Shown here: positions 21,449-32,514 of the stretch, one piece after another
Position numbering within the stretch: position 1 is the first letter of the stretch
How the letters are laid out: each line of letters starts with the position of its first letter
Source: Gautieria morchelliformis
Taxonomy: Eukaryota > Basidiomycota > Agaricomycetes > Gomphales > Gomphaceae
NCBI GenBank assembly: GCA_015179125.1
Contig: WHVA01000475.1
Location: forward strand, 23,946 to 87,945
DNA: 64,000 bases
Direction of reading: 5' to 3'
The notes under the pieces: generated by a model
What the model saw: only the letters and a program-made list of their open reading frames with translations
Told to the model about the DNA's origin: nothing
The model's database searches: none
Made by a program: the position numbers and the translations under genes

Positions 21449-21835
21449 CTGAGAGGCCACTTACTGGAAATAGTCAACAACGATGGATGAAGGTACCGGT
21501 GATGGGTACACAATAGTGAAAGCAAATTGAAGCAGGAGACAAAGCAGTTCACCATTCAGCCAACTACGTGTATTAATAGCAGACTACATTGTTTTTTGCC
21601 TCCCTACTCGTCGAACGATGCATAACCGAGACGATTACCTCTGCAGCGTAGGGTAAGTATAGGACGGTGTGTGAGAGAGAGAACGCACCCCACGCATATG
21701 GGTGCCAGCGCTGGAAAACCCGCCTGGCGATAATACGGAGGCAAGTGTGGGCGTGCTCGCGGGGGACTGTAGGGGCAGACATGCGTGAGCGGGTGAGGCG
21801 AGGGGTGAGTTGCGCAGGGTGCGCTGGATGCGTAC

Positions 21836-21931
21836 CTCTCCAGATATGCGGTGCGCAGCCTCGATGTTCCCCTCGACCATCCAGTCCACGACGAGCGGCC
21901 CCAGGGTGAGGGCCAAATCGAAGACGGACAT
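21836..21931 (-). other. Possible isolated exon of an unrecognised gene
   Basis: The minus-strand segment MSVFDLALTLGPLVVDW continuing with EGNIEAAHRISGE ends at a good GTACGC donor. The surrounding 21573-22230 is GC-rich with several overlapping open frames, none convincing. It may be part of a larger lost gene. Confidence 0.25.
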
Positions 21932-22124
21932 ACGTGCGGCGGAGGTTGGCAAGGGTGTGGGGGATGCGCAGCTGGGCGGAGATGGGAGCGCGTGGCTTGG
22001 TGCGGCGAGTGTGCGCGGGTGGTGAGGAAGAGATGGGGCGCATTTGATGGGGGGCGGAGGGTGATGTGGAGCGGGTGCGTGCATTGGAGGAGATAATAGA
22101 ATGTCAAAGGATGAAAGGAGCGGA

Positions 22125-22227
22125 GATCGGGTACTGCATCCAGGGATCGAGGCATAGAGAAGAGAAGCAATGGGGACCGTATGATCGGGTACTGCAGCCA
22201 GGGATGGAGGCATAGAGAAGAGAAGCT
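22125..22227. repeat. Two-copy tandem repeat, 58-bp unit
   Basis: GATCGGGTACTGCATCCAGG begins unit one at 22125 and GATCGGGTACTGCAGCCAGG begins unit two at 22183. Both contain GGCATAGAGAAGAGAAGC, and the second copy is incomplete. A simple tandem duplication with few differences. Confidence 0.8.
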
Positions 22228-22433
22228 CAAGTTTCCCCCTTTGAACAGTGTTCAGTAACGTCGGACGTACGGTAAGCGTACTTTACTCAACCAGTGACAG
22301 GCGCAAGCCTGGACACACATCAACGCCTAGTAACCTCGTCCACAAATACACCCAAACTTTCGGTGATGCTGTTCACAGTTTCGTAGGCGTTATAAATCAG
22401 CTTTCGTGCACATGTCGTGTGTAGACGGATAGT

Positions 22434-22946
22434 CTAGAATCTGTTAGATAATCGTGTTCGCCGTTCTTCAAGTCGTGCTGTGCATGTTGACATCGCATCC
22501 CTTACCTTGTAGAAGACGAAGAGCTTATTGGAACTCTTCTCGAGTCCAATGAGTGCATCATTCAAGGGTTGAGTAGTGTACTGTTGGGAAAGAGGAGGGG
22601 CACAGGAGGCTGATGAAAGAGGAGGGCGGGTAGGCGGAGACAGGGGAAGAGCACCAGAAGCAAAAATTACGTCATCCCGAAGGATGAAAAAGGTGGTCGA
22701 CCTCCCGCGGTCCTCCCACGATTTGCACCAAGCCATTTTCAAAACTACCTCTGAACCGTCCCGACGCAGCCAAGTCAAATAGTCGCGGTCTGTTACATGG
22801 TGGCTGTGTATCATGCGCAGCCTCTCTGTAGCACACCGCGTCTGTTCGACTTGGCTGTGTTGGGCCGGTTCGGACATGGAGGCTCTAAAATGGGAGGAGC
22901 CGTTATGTTCGTACAGAGAACTCCTACACACGTTCGAGCATTCCAT
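22434..22946 (-). CDS. Hypothetical protein, possibly a relic
   Basis: This is a 170-codon ATG frame with two denser coding-like stretches, RDYLTWLRRDGSEVVLKMAW with FFILRDDVIFASG, and NDALIGLEKSSNKLFVFYK. The middle (PLSPPTRPPLSSASCAPP) looks like untranslated or intronic sequence read through. Not recognised. Read cautiously as a multi-exon or decayed gene. Confidence 0.3.
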   Translation of the reverse strand: MECSNVCRSSLYEHNGSSHFRASMSEPAQHSQVEQTRCATERLRMIHSHHVTDRDYLTWLRRDGSEVVLKMAWCKSWEDRGRSTTFFILRDDVIFASGALPLSPPTRPPLSSASCAPPLSQQYTTQPLNDALIGLEKSSNKLFVFYKVRDAMSTCTARLEERRTRLSNRF

Positions 22947-23044
22947 GCAGATATCAATATTTTAAATCATGACTTTGACAGATTCATTACAGTGCGTCTC
23001 TACTGGTTCAGGATATCCTCAATGTTATGAACAATGGTCAGTCA

Positions 23045-24170
23045 AAAATTTCCTCAGGTTGTTTAGGGCATCCCCCCCCTCCTCCCAGTCTTGCTTCCAC
23101 TTGTATCAAATTGACTCTGCATTACGTCTCTTCCTCTCGCCCTCAGGTCCGCGAGCTCTTTGGAGAATGTCACGTGCCTCAGCTGTCACGGCTTCGATAG
23201 TACCTGTTGGGTGCACTCCCCGATAGAGTGGCTTCAGTCCATGTCCCGTACGAACTTCAAGCATTTCAAATGCAATGTCGATACCGAGGGTGAGATGTAT
23301 AGCATTGGGTGGCTGATCAGTGTTGAGTGGCCACGCAATCCTGGTGGTGCAAATAAATATAGAGTACGCACAACAGTGGACATGAACGTACATTGGTATT
23401 CCCTGCGCCAACGCTTCCGTCACACTGTTCGCCCCGCAGTGTGTTAGGACCCACCCAGTAGCCTGGGATATATAATATCAGGCTTCAATCCATCATTGTA
23501 CTTGGCACTAACAGGATGATTCAAGACAGTCTGTTATGGGGACCATTTAGAGAGAAGTCCTATTCCGGATTGTTTGATCTTTTCAACATATCCTGTCGGT
23601 ATGACCGCCATGGGTGAAGCATGAGACAATATCTGAATCATGGTCAGCGCATGTCTCAAGAGTAAAAGAGCAGTGGTGCTTACGAAAGGGAAGCCAAGCT
23701 CCAGAAGCGCATCTACCAGCACCCATATGTGCTCATTATTTTTAGGCCACCAAAAGCTTCCGAAGGAGACCTAAAACCAAGGACGGTTATCAGCCCGTAG
23801 CATTTCACATTCAAGTGTGATTCACGTAGATAACAGACCACTCTCCATGTCTCTTGAGCATGTCGTCAAGAAAGGTTTGAAATTCTCCACCGTTTGTCGA
23901 CAAAGCAATGTCCAGCTGCTTTGCTGCGTCGGACAGTGCAAATTCTCCAAACCCAGGAGGAATCAACGGTCCAACAGCATATACCGGGCGGTTTGTCTTG
24001 GCAAGCCACATGCACGTCGCATCGAGGCCTATTGATTCATAATTTGCATTGAAGATTGAGACAAATCCGTCACATTCAGAGGCGAATCTTTCACAAATGG
24101 GAGGTGATCAGGTGGAAAAATCCCATGTGAAAGACGCGACATTGGAGTTCTACGCACATATACGAGACAC
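23045..24170 (-). pseudogene. UDP-glycosyltransferase (GT1 family) remnant
   Basis: Minus-strand fragments in order: DHLPFVKDSPLNVTD, IFNANYESIGLDATCMWLAK, RPVYAVGPLIPPGFGEFALS, FQTFLDDMLKRHGEWSVIYV, VLVDALLELGFPFV, FSHASPMAVIPTGYVEKIK with GIGLLSKWSPQ, then SVTEALAQGIPM, IAWPLNTDQPPNAIHLTLG and RTGHGLKPLYRG. This order matches the C-terminal nucleotide-sugar-binding half of fungal UDP-glucosyltransferases, including the W-x-PQ segment and the (D/A)QP-N-A helix. Introns are visible (GTACGT…CAG before IAWPL). A frameshift separates the first two pieces. A TGA follows RRNAESI, and a further frame change occurs at a G run before DALNNLRKFLTDHC. The N-terminal acceptor domain is missing. Not functional. 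Confidence 0.75.
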
Positions 24171-24269
24171 GAAATATTTCAGTAATAGGAACTCCCGGTG
24201 TGCACTAGCGGAAATATCGGTACAGAATTCGGTTAGTTGACTTCTGTGGACATGCATACCTCCTAAGAA

Positions 24270-24560
24270 GGGTTGATGGCAAAAATGAAGAAGGTATGGT
24301 GAGACAAACGGTGAAGGCTGGTCATGAGTCAACGTTGGCAATAACGATGAACCAAGAGCTCGGCTAAAATGAAGAAGCTACGGTGAGACAAACGGTGACG
24401 ATGCGCGGAAAGGTTTCATGGCAAAAATGATGAAGCGACAGTGAGACAAATGGACCTGTAGCTCACAAAGGTTTAATGACAAAAAAGAAGAATGAAGAGT
24501 GAGACAAATGGAGCCGATGCTCCCAAAAAAAACAGAGAAAGCTGAGACAAACAGGGGCAA
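24270..24560. repeat. Degenerate tandem repeat, ~65-bp unit
   Basis: The phrases ATGGCAAAAATGATGAAG and GTGAGACAAACGG recur about four to five times with drift across this interval, spaced roughly 60-95 bp. Copies read GAGACAAACGG, GAGACAAACGG, GAGACAAATGG, GAGACAAATGG and GAGACAAACAGG. No coding function is evident. Confidence 0.6.
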
Positions 24561-24834
24561 AGGAGCACAAACTTTCACACATTGTATGCTTAATAGAAGA
24601 GTAATCCTCAGAACTCCTGCCCTTAAATGCACCTTTAATTGCCCTCAATGTCTTTAATGCCAATGACTGGCAATGCCAGGAAGAGATAAAGAAGCTGCTG
24701 CACAGTGCTCAAGGGACCTGCTGGTAATTCCATCATCAGAAGCCATCATTCATCCTGTTCTTACTGCCACGCCATAAGCTGAAAAGAGATTGCTTGATTA
24801 TGTGAAAGAGATGCGGTCTTATCAGAACCATTTC

Positions 24835-25164
24835 ATGCTCCTGTGGACTGTGCTCTCCTGCAGATGAATCGGCCGTTTGGCGCAAGTATGTCCATGTTGC
24901 CTCGCAACCATCCTTCCTAAATTTACAGTGGAAACAAGCCAATATATTCACAAACCTAAAGGGTGCAGTTCCCAAAGCCTCAGTTCAAAAGATCTTGGTG
25001 GCTCTGGCCAAGAAAGGGGTGATCACACAGAAAGCTTACCATGAATTGACGAAACCTTCATATATACGTTGACCAGAATACTTACCGAAGTATACTACCT
25101 ATTCTACAAAAAAAAACAGCCAAAGCTCAGTTGTTTTCATTGCAAAACAGGTATGGTCCACCTT
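24835..25164 (+). repeat. Repeat shared with 31315-31640, copy 1
   Basis: From CTCCTGTGGACTGTGC to TATGGTCCACCTT this aligns with 31315-31640 on the same strand (for example CATCCTTCCTAAATTTACAG and CAGCCTCAGTTCAA-like segments in both). The 31-kb copy translates as a short coding-looking stretch (RYVHVALQPSFLNLQGKQ); here the frame is broken. Probably fragments of an unidentified transposon or gene family. Confidence 0.65.
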
Positions 25165-25561
25165 CACTGTGGGTAGTCAACCCAATGAATCCTATTGGGT
25201 GGACCCACTGATGATTCAGTATATAAACCATTATAGCTAGTGTAAATACCAATAGAACCCATTGAAAATTCAATGAATCAGTTTCAGTGGAAAAAGTTTC
25301 GTTTCAATGAGTTGGTTTCAGGGGTTGACTCATGGGTATTCAGGGATCCTACAACGGAAGACCAATGGATTGAACCAGGCATTTCGAGTCGATGACCACT
25401 GGGTTCCCGTGAGATAGTCAATTACGACCCCGTGGTTCTATCACCACATTTCAGAGATGCAGCAACTGAATGTCACTGGCCTGAGATCTGAATAATATGA
25501 GGCAAATCACTGAATATTCATGAAATGTGTAGTGAATGCTAGGTTGTATAGCTATGAGTTT

Positions 25562-26300
25562 TCAATTCTCCTCAAACGTCTCCTCGATGTCGAGCTCCAC
25601 ATCCGCAGCCGTCAGCACACTGCTCGTCATCGTCGTCGTGAGCGCGGTCGCGCCCGAGTGTGCTGAGTTCGAGCTCACGCCCACACCCGCACCTGCCGCC
25701 ACCACACCCACCCCGCTCTCCCCCGCCGCTATCGCCCTCTGCACGCGCTCCCGCTCCTGCTCCTTGACGAGCTGCAGCATGAACTTCTCGACCTTCAGGC
25801 TCAGCGCGAGGCCATAGTTCATGTTGCTCGCCTTCTTGAAGCGGCCTGCACGCACGAAGCCGCAGTGCATGGGTGGGGGCAGGGCAGGGAATGGTGCTTG
25901 GGGCGCGTGACCCAGCCAATGCCGTGTTGAGCATAGAAGGCTTGGCGTGCAAGACGCTCGGCGGGGGGAAGAAGCTGGGATGATAGCCCAAGCTAGGGAG
26001 AGAATACAGAGGAGGTGCGCAGAGGTGCGTAGTCAAGAAAAAACAAAATGAATAGCAACACACCTGCATCCCATCCTCATTAATAAAAATCATTGACGTC
26101 CCACCCCGTCGCGCATACGTCTGCATCGCTTTCTTCAAAGACTCCGCGGAGGGCAGGCTAATGTACCATGCCGTGTCAGCTCAGCTCAATCACGCTCAGT
26201 TACAACAACCGTCTCTAGAACATAGTCTGCTCCAGACTCTCCTTGTACACGGGCATCTGGATCGTAATATGCAGGAGGCAGATGTCGATGGCATGGTTTG
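25562..26300 (-). pseudogene. Glycosyltransferase family 2-like gene remnant
   Basis: Minus-strand order: ITIQMPVYKESLEQTM, LPSAESLKKAMQTYARRG, GTSMIFINEDGMQ, an intron beginning GTGTGT and ending CCCTAG, then LLPPAERLARQAFYAQHG with WVTRPKHHS, and after a frame change GFVRAGRFKKASNMNYGLAL and SLKVEKFMLQL. The MPVYKES strand, the IFINEDG segment and the GRFKKASNMNY acceptor-side motif are typical of a fungal GT2 processive-type glycosyltransferase. A stop follows EQTMF, and a frameshift lies before GFVRAG. Only the central region remains. Substrate cannot be inferred. Confidence 0.65.
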
Positions 26301-26689
26301 GTGCAGGTTTGTGTGCAGAGCAGTACTTAGAGTTTTCATGGTATTGATAGACGTGGCCGATGCTGGTGGGGATAGGTTAGAGGTGTGATGAGAAGGGGAA
26401 CCATACTCCACTCACAAGAAGCAGTCTCCATTAGTCAGATGTACCGATACATTAATTACCTGGATATGGCACATGGCGCATATATCCATTTTCAGACGAT
26501 GTTCCTATTGAAGCATTAGTGCCTGGGCTCAAGAAATCAGACTGTACGAATTCTCCTACTTACCATGAGCAGATTGGGCGATACATCCTCAACGGAAACC
26601 AGTTCGAGGCTCTCCAGAGTAGGGGCTCTGCGCAGAAGTGAGTAATAAAATCACAACCATTCCCGTATATGCGTTCCCGCAGCGTTCCT

Positions 26690-27129
26690 GCCGTTCCTCA
26701 CGCCCAAGGGCACGCAGGCGTTCGATGACACCAGCAGCGCAATCACGTTCACGGGGAACTGGATGGGCAGGATGGACACGAGTGCTGTGAATTCGACGCT
26801 GCACGTCTCGAGCGACCCTGAGGTGTCGGTGTCGATCACATTCACAGGCACGGGCATCGAGTGGTTCGGTGTCACGGGGCCCGATGGTGGCATTGCAGAT
26901 GTTCATAAGCGTTGTGTCGAGGGGGCGTTGTCGCTGATCTGACCGGCGGGCCGCCAGGTCTCCCTGAACAGCACGCCCCCATCGTGACAACGGTGAGTGC
27001 CTTCTCGGACATGAAGAATGAGCAGCAGCGGCTATTCAGCAATCTCACGCTGCCATTCGCCACGTACACCATTACCATCCAAAACACTTTTGGGCACGCC
27101 TTGAGCCTGAGCGTGGACGTGCTCTCAGT
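26690..27129 (+). pseudogene. Fragment of an extracellular beta-sandwich-type protein
   Basis: The forward reading holds FDDTSSAITFTGNWMGRMD, SVSITFTGTGIEWFGVTG, GPDGGIADV, then after a frame change DLTGGPPGLPEQHAP, AFSDMKNEQQRLFSN and LPFATYTITIQN, ending SVDVLSV. This pattern (…ITF-G-GI-WFG…GPDGG-A-V-LDG… then QRLF…LP…HTLTI) is typical of secreted or membrane-anchored basidiomycete proteins with a lectin-like N-terminal domain. No transmembrane segment follows, and both ends are lost. It meets the oppositely oriented oxidase remnant within ~25 bp. Confidence 0.5.
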
Positions 27130-27152
27130 GTGTCAAAGGCGCCTTCCCGTCC

Positions 27153-28007
27153 TCAATCAGCATCATCTCCGCCTTGCTCGCCACCCCATCCACCACCGTA
27201 CCCCGGCCCCGGCGGGTACATTCCCGCGTCCGGAGGCACAGTGACCGTCAGGTTGCTCCCTGGGAAAGCGTGCGCTAGCGGCTCCTCTTGCGGCGGAGAC
27301 GCGCCCCAGTTGAAGAATATTGACTGCGTGTTCGAGATGATAAACGCCTGCTGGCCCGGGAGCGACAATGCGTGCACAAACAGGTTGGCGTTGAGCGTAC
27401 GGTTGAGGAACGGCACGTTGAACTTGATAGGACTCGTAGGCTTGGACGGGAAGAATGACACGGACGGCTGATGTTGTTCATGAACACGTTCTCCGTCACC
27501 CCCCAGAAGATGAGCGCAGAGCCATCCGTGATCCGCAGAACAATGGGGTACCACCGTTTGACGCGCGTTCGCGTTCACCATTTCCTGCACGACGCAGTTC
27601 CCATCGGGGCTGAGACACAGCTCCACGATCCGGATGCTCTGCAGCTTGTTGACGTGGTGATACGCATCGTTCGACGTGTCGATCACCGCCGCGGGGTTCC
27701 CGCCGACGCTGATCAGCATCCCATTCGACAGGAACAATCCCGACGCACAGAACGAGTTCGACTCGAGCAGGAACGGCCACGACTCGTCCATGTTGAGGTC
27801 GTACAGCATGCCCCACGGGGGGTGCCCGCCGATGCTCACGTAGTTGTGCTCGACCTTGTCGAAGATGATCGCGTGCGTGGGCGACACAACCGTGACCTGC
27901 ATCGCCGACACGCCCGTCAGGCCCCGCTGTGTCAGGCTCCAGCCACCCGCGTTTGCAATCAGCAGCGCGGCTGCGAGCGTCACGACAAACAGAAGTAAAT
28001 CATGCAT
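27153..28007 (-). pseudogene. Glyoxal oxidase-like copper radical oxidase (AA5 family) remnant
   Basis: The family oxidises small aldehydes to acids with release of H2O2 in lignocellulose decay. The reading from ATG 28007 gives a signal peptide (LLLFVVTLAAALLIANAGG), then WSLTQRGLTGVSAMQVTVVS, IIFDKVEHNYVSIGGHPPWG, ESNSFCASGLFLSNGMLISV (this Cys matches the Cys-Tyr cofactor position) and KPTSPIKFNVPFLNRTLNA. Between about 27470 and 27560 the correct frame is a different one (RWYPIVLRITDGSALIFWG, VTENVFMNNIS), so two compensating indels garble ~30 residues. The copper-ligand C-terminal half is missing after about residue 285. Probably a dead gene. Confidence 0.7.
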
Positions 28008-28570
28008 TAGATGGGTAATGTAGTGACATGCTGAGCGCATCATCTTCGACGCGTTCTCTAGAAGGGAATTAATTTGTCGGTGCAAGCTGGATAGGTGATG
28101 GTGGAGTGAAGCCAATTTGCGCGACGCGTCGGAGTTACATGTACACAAAGACCTACTTACATTGATCACGTGATATTCACACTTGCCAAAGCAACCCCCC
28201 GGGTGGAGACGCTGCCACGTCCGTAGTGTCCTATGAGAGGACAAACCCGTCTATATTCATCAACCTTAACACCATTCAATGTGCCGTAGGTCAGGTCCGC
28301 GTGAGTGACTTACAGTGGGGCATCATCGATTGAATATGTGGCGACTACGTGCGGACTGTGTTCGAAGATGATCTGGGCAGGGATGGAATGGAGGCGGACT
28401 AGTAGTAGGAGTCTTTTCACACTTGGAGTCTATACTTAGTGCTGTATCTCAAAAGCAGTTGTCACTTGGGGCCGCAGTAGCATTCTGGCACCTCAAGCAT
28501 GGAAATTCATTGATACATATATGGAAACTTCAGTATATTTGCCCAGAAATATATATATTAATTCACTGGA

Positions 28571-28659
28571 TTTCAAATCGGGTTCTGGAATACTAAATCT
28601 GTTGCGGCAGGGCCAGTAAAAATTGTGCTCGCTGACGCCGCAAGCACCACACAATCAGT
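28571..28659 (+). repeat. Short direct repeat bordering left arm of the large inverted repeat
   Basis: The segment AATCGGGTTCTGGAA … GCTGACGCCGCAAGCACC … CACACAATCAG matches 32425-32514 (AATCGGGTTTTGCAA … GCTGACACCGCAAGCACC … CACACAATCAG) in the same orientation. Each copy ends exactly where an inverted-repeat arm starts. Confidence 0.8.
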
Positions 28660-30975
28660 GTATTGTGCCAGACAGTAAAGCGCGTAAGAGGGGGATGTCA
28701 AGTGACTGCTCAACCGTGTCCTGTCTGATCCTTGTCTTGCCACAGCTATTGACGCCTATACGTTGCACTAACCAATCGTCTCCTCATCAACTAGACTCAC
28801 CAGCACGATCTCCCGGGGACTTGGGGATGATGCCCTTGCCTTTGACTTGAATGCGGATAGGTAATGTGCACCTTCAACCATAAATTGTGTACAAGATAGT
28901 AAAGGGGCGCGAGCACACCAATGTATAAATCATGGAACCATTGAGCGGGAACGAGGCGGCCGCGAGGAGTCGGAGTGAAGTGAGAACGGGAAGTCGTTCG
29001 ATACTACACTGGATTCTTCAGAATTCTGACGACGGCTTTTGCCATCAGGAGATTGTGAGCACGCTAGTTGTCTCAACGTGGCTAGCAGACTGTCCCTGCA
29101 TGCGAATGTCTGACAGCAGATAGCTTGGAGTGTGATAGCTTTGATCCGTTAACATCTGTTGTCTGGAAGTCTGTTCAAACATGCTGAGAAGCAGACGACT
29201 ACCCATGGTGCAAGCTACTGCATACTCCCACCTTCAAAATCGTGTCATATATCGTCAGGTATTCCTCGGAGGAATGAAAGATGACCTACCCAAGCGCAAT
29301 TAGCACAAGGCCACGAGGAGCAATGAAAAAGAGCAAGGTGTTTGTAAGCAGAGCAGCAAAGATACTGTGTGGAAGGTGTCATCGTTATGACATTGGAAAA
29401 TCAATCAATGATGAATCTAATGACCTGGCAAAATAGATAACACTGCCAGTGCGGTAACGTTAGAGCTTGCCACACTGCAGCACCAAACAAGACGACGGTG
29501 AAAGCTGACCTGTCCACAACGAGCACCTTTAGTAACGGTGAACCGTAATTGTATTTGTATGTTATCCATGCTTTGTAAAGCATGCAGGCGCACAGGACGA
29601 TCTCCGTCACACCTGACTGGACAAAACAAAGGCCAAACAAGGTCGACGTAGTAGGAGCATAGCAGCCAGTTAAGCCGTCGATGGGGGGAAATCCCAGGCC
29701 TGCTCACGCGATGACGCCGATGAGAAATATGAGGAAGAATATAGAAACTGGTAATCCCACCAGGGGGGAGATAAAGCGCCCAAATGACTACGATGACAAC
29801 AAATGTCACCAAACGGACACCAGCGACGCCATAAATGAGCCTTTTGTTGTTGTTATACACTGCATAAACCTGTGAAAGAACATTACACCCCGCACAGCCA
29901 TACATGAAATATTGATGATACCCGGGCCATTAAAATAACTATATGCTGGCTGTCTTAGTATAATTGAATGCCCGGGCTGGAACGTGTATTCACCTTCTAC
30001 GCTGACATTTAAAACGGTTATGCTGTGCATACTCAATCAGACAGAGTCGAGAGAGGCATTTTATCAAGAAATGACGTGCGATATAGCCTCCCACCAAAAG
30101 AAACCACTGCAACTGAAGATAAGGTGAATACTAATGATGTCGTGATCCAACACGTGGGAGTTGCACTTACACCTATGCAATAAGGTGTTCATAGTCGCAT
30201 ATTGCGGTAATATAAAGAAACTGCTAACCTTACTCGAGAGAGATGCATGAAATGATACTTAGTTTCATCATCGTCATGATTGTCGTTCACTTGTGAGAGA
30301 CACGTACGTACCGGCAACTGCTATGATAAGCGAGGAAAGCCCAAAGTAACGAGTCTACGGCGGGAGGTGAGTAGTCTAGTTGGGGATGATCAATCTTAGC
30401 TAGTGTGTGCTGACCCATATAAACAATATCTTGCCAAACGAGCCTGGCCGATTCCAAACATTCGCGACCTGACATGACAAACGTCAACTTGATAGAGAAA
30501 CATATATACGCGCACTAACTTCAGCATCAAATGTGATCGCTATTTCGACATGAGTGCACACTTTCAAATTATTGACATCGAGCCCTCACCATGGTCGTAT
30601 ATCAGAAAAGCCAACGATGCAACCGTTGAGTATTTTGTTGGTGCTGCTGGATCGAAAGTCAGACATAGTTGAAGTTCTTGCACATGTAGACTTGCTTGAT
30701 TCCAACGCTGTGACCAACGATTGCCCGCTGAGAGACATACTGGATACACGGCACCAGTGGGGGTGGCTTGTACACGTATATGGGACCTGCGTGCAAGACC
30801 TGACACCCCTGATTTATATCTCGCTGCTTCTGTGAAGAACCGACAGCCCCAACAGCGGGAAGCCATATAACGATATAATGAATGCATGATATTCACATCT
30901 CTTGATTGATGTGATACAATGTACGGCCGGAGAACCGTCGAAAGCTTGCCAAGTTGAGCGAGGTGCTACGCACTA
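28660..30975 (-). repeat. Large inverted repeat, left arm (~2.3 kb)
   Basis: This arm matches 32515-34893 in reverse complement over almost its full length. Examples are AAAGCGCGTAAGAGGGGGAT here against the reverse of 34860-34880, and GGTTTATGCAGTGTATAACA in the reading of both arms. Identity is high with scattered substitutions and small indels. A DUF6533-like gene copy lies inside in reverse orientation. The arms are separated by ~1.5 kb (30976-32424). Confidence 0.85.
29401..30887 (-). pseudogene. DUF6533-like multi-pass membrane protein, left copy
   Basis: Minus-strand pieces: TKYSTVASLAFLIYDH (the start of a DUF6533-type helix), an intron from GTGAGGGC to GTCAG, RECLESARLVWQDI, SLLWAFLAYHSS, then VYAVYNNNKRLIYGVAGV, VIWALYLPPG, LTGCYAPTTSTLFG, SGVTEIVLCACMLYKAW, NYGSPLLKVLVVDRSAF and VVLFGAAVWQALTLPHW. 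Hydrophobic helices alternate with short loops, as in the family of basidiomycete seven-helix proteins of unknown function. Several exons must be joined and at least one frame change remains, so its coding state is uncertain. The near-identical right copy has similar gaps, which suggests the gene was already damaged, or that my exon model is incomplete. Confidence 0.55.
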
Positions 30976-31314
30976 GTCATTTAGAGAGATAGAACATAAG
31001 CAACTAATCCACTTGAGGTTGAAGCGCTGCGCAGTAGGCTTGAAATCGTCGCGGCGTCTCGCATCACAGCGCGAAACGTTTGCCAAGGTCCTGCTGTCTG
31101 GTGACCACCCCTGCAGCCGCAACCATGCTCACCACAAGCCACCATCATCTGATGGCTTTGTCTCGCTGACAGGTGGCGCCGGGATGGGCTGGTGGCGGAT
31201 CATCAGCATGCACGAGCACGTGGCTCGGGCAGCTTTCAACTATGGTGGCCCATGGTCCCTATGACGCCATCGGATGCATCATCAGAAGCCACTGTCCTTC
31301 TTCAAGAAAGAGTT

Positions 31315-31640
31315 CATGCTCCTGTGGACTGTGCCCCCCGCAAATGGACAGGCCGTTTGGCGCAGGTATGTCCATGTTGCCTTGCAACCATCCTTCCTAA
31401 ATTTACAGGGGAAACAAGCCGATATATTCGCGAACCTAAAGGGTGCGGTTGCCAAAGCCTCAGTTCAATGATCTTGGGCGCTCTGGCCGAGAAAGGGGAG
31501 ATCACACAGAGAGCTTACGGTGAATCGATGAAACTTCATATATGCGCTGACAAGAATACGTACTGAAGTATACTACCTATTTTACCAAACAAAACAGCCA
31601 AGACTCTTGTTTTCGTTGCAAAACAGGTGTGGTCCACCTT
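31315..31640 (+). repeat. Repeat shared with 24835-25164, copy 2 (in the IR spacer)
   Basis: This lies between the two inverted-repeat arms. It includes a short frame reading KEFMLLWTVPPANGQAVW, RYVHVALQPSFLNLQGKQAD and IFANLKGAVAKASVQ, closed by a TGA that a downstream frame (ALAEKGEITQRAYGES) suggests is a lesion. Origin not identified. Confidence 0.6.
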
Positions 31641-32424
31641 GTCCCTTGCGTCAAGCTGATATAGATCCCTCTCAGGCAGAAGTGGACGAGATGCCTGTAG
31701 AAACGTGGGAAGCTCTCGAATCAGAATAGAGGCAGCTTGTAGAAGACAATATAGCTATGTCCGATGATATCAAGGGCCTTACCTCGCGCACACGAACCTG
31801 CGGAAACGTGCTTCAAAAACTTTAAATTACTTTCTAGAGCTTGCACTGGTTTGGAATAACCCCCACGAACGAGGAGCTGGATGGGTTGTTGCGGGAAGCC
31901 GACCAGACAGTATTTATCCCGCCGCTTCTTGCTCTCCGTGATAGCTTAGTTATTTAAAAAAGTCGCTCTAATTAGCTTTTCTCTCTTCATCACCAGCGAC
32001 AACCCATTCTGTCTGGTCAGTCACTTGTTACTGTTGAGGATTTGGCGTACTTGGATGCCGAGTGGCAGAAGTGGAGGGCACTGGGGGTGGAAAGACAAGT
32101 ATTTCACAAGTTCGTCCCGCATTCATGTCGTTTGTCGAACCATGGCGCCTTTCCCCGATTAGCTCGCCTCCCATCGCGGCCGATGCCATGGTTCCACAAC
32201 AATGCCAAGATCTGGATGAAGACCTGGAGATTGAGTACGAACACCCGAACGTAACAACGTCGAAAATAGTCCCCTGTGCAAACCGCGTGTGAAAGCTAGG
32301 AGATGACGGACGATCAACCTTTTCTGATGGTTTATAGACTCTGGACTCGACTTCATTCGGCATCGGTTGTAGGTTGTAGGCTACTAGTATGTTCCGCTAA
32401 CGCACTCGGATAGCAATGGAGCCT

Positions 32425-32514
32425 CGCAGCGTTAAATCGGGTTTTGCAATTCTAAATCTGTTGCTGCAGGGCCAGTAGATATTGTGCTCGCTGACACCGC
32501 AAGCACCACACAAT
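32425..32514 (+). repeat. Short direct repeat bordering right arm of the large inverted repeat
   Basis: Second copy of the ~90-bp segment at 28571-28659, same orientation. It abuts the inner end of the right arm, whereas the first copy abuts the outer end of the left arm. Confidence 0.8.

Noticed and set aside
21573-22230. Long overlapping minus-strand ORFs (156-208 codons)
   Set aside because: GC-rich sequence keeps all three frames open; only a short exon-like piece (21836-21931) has coding character.
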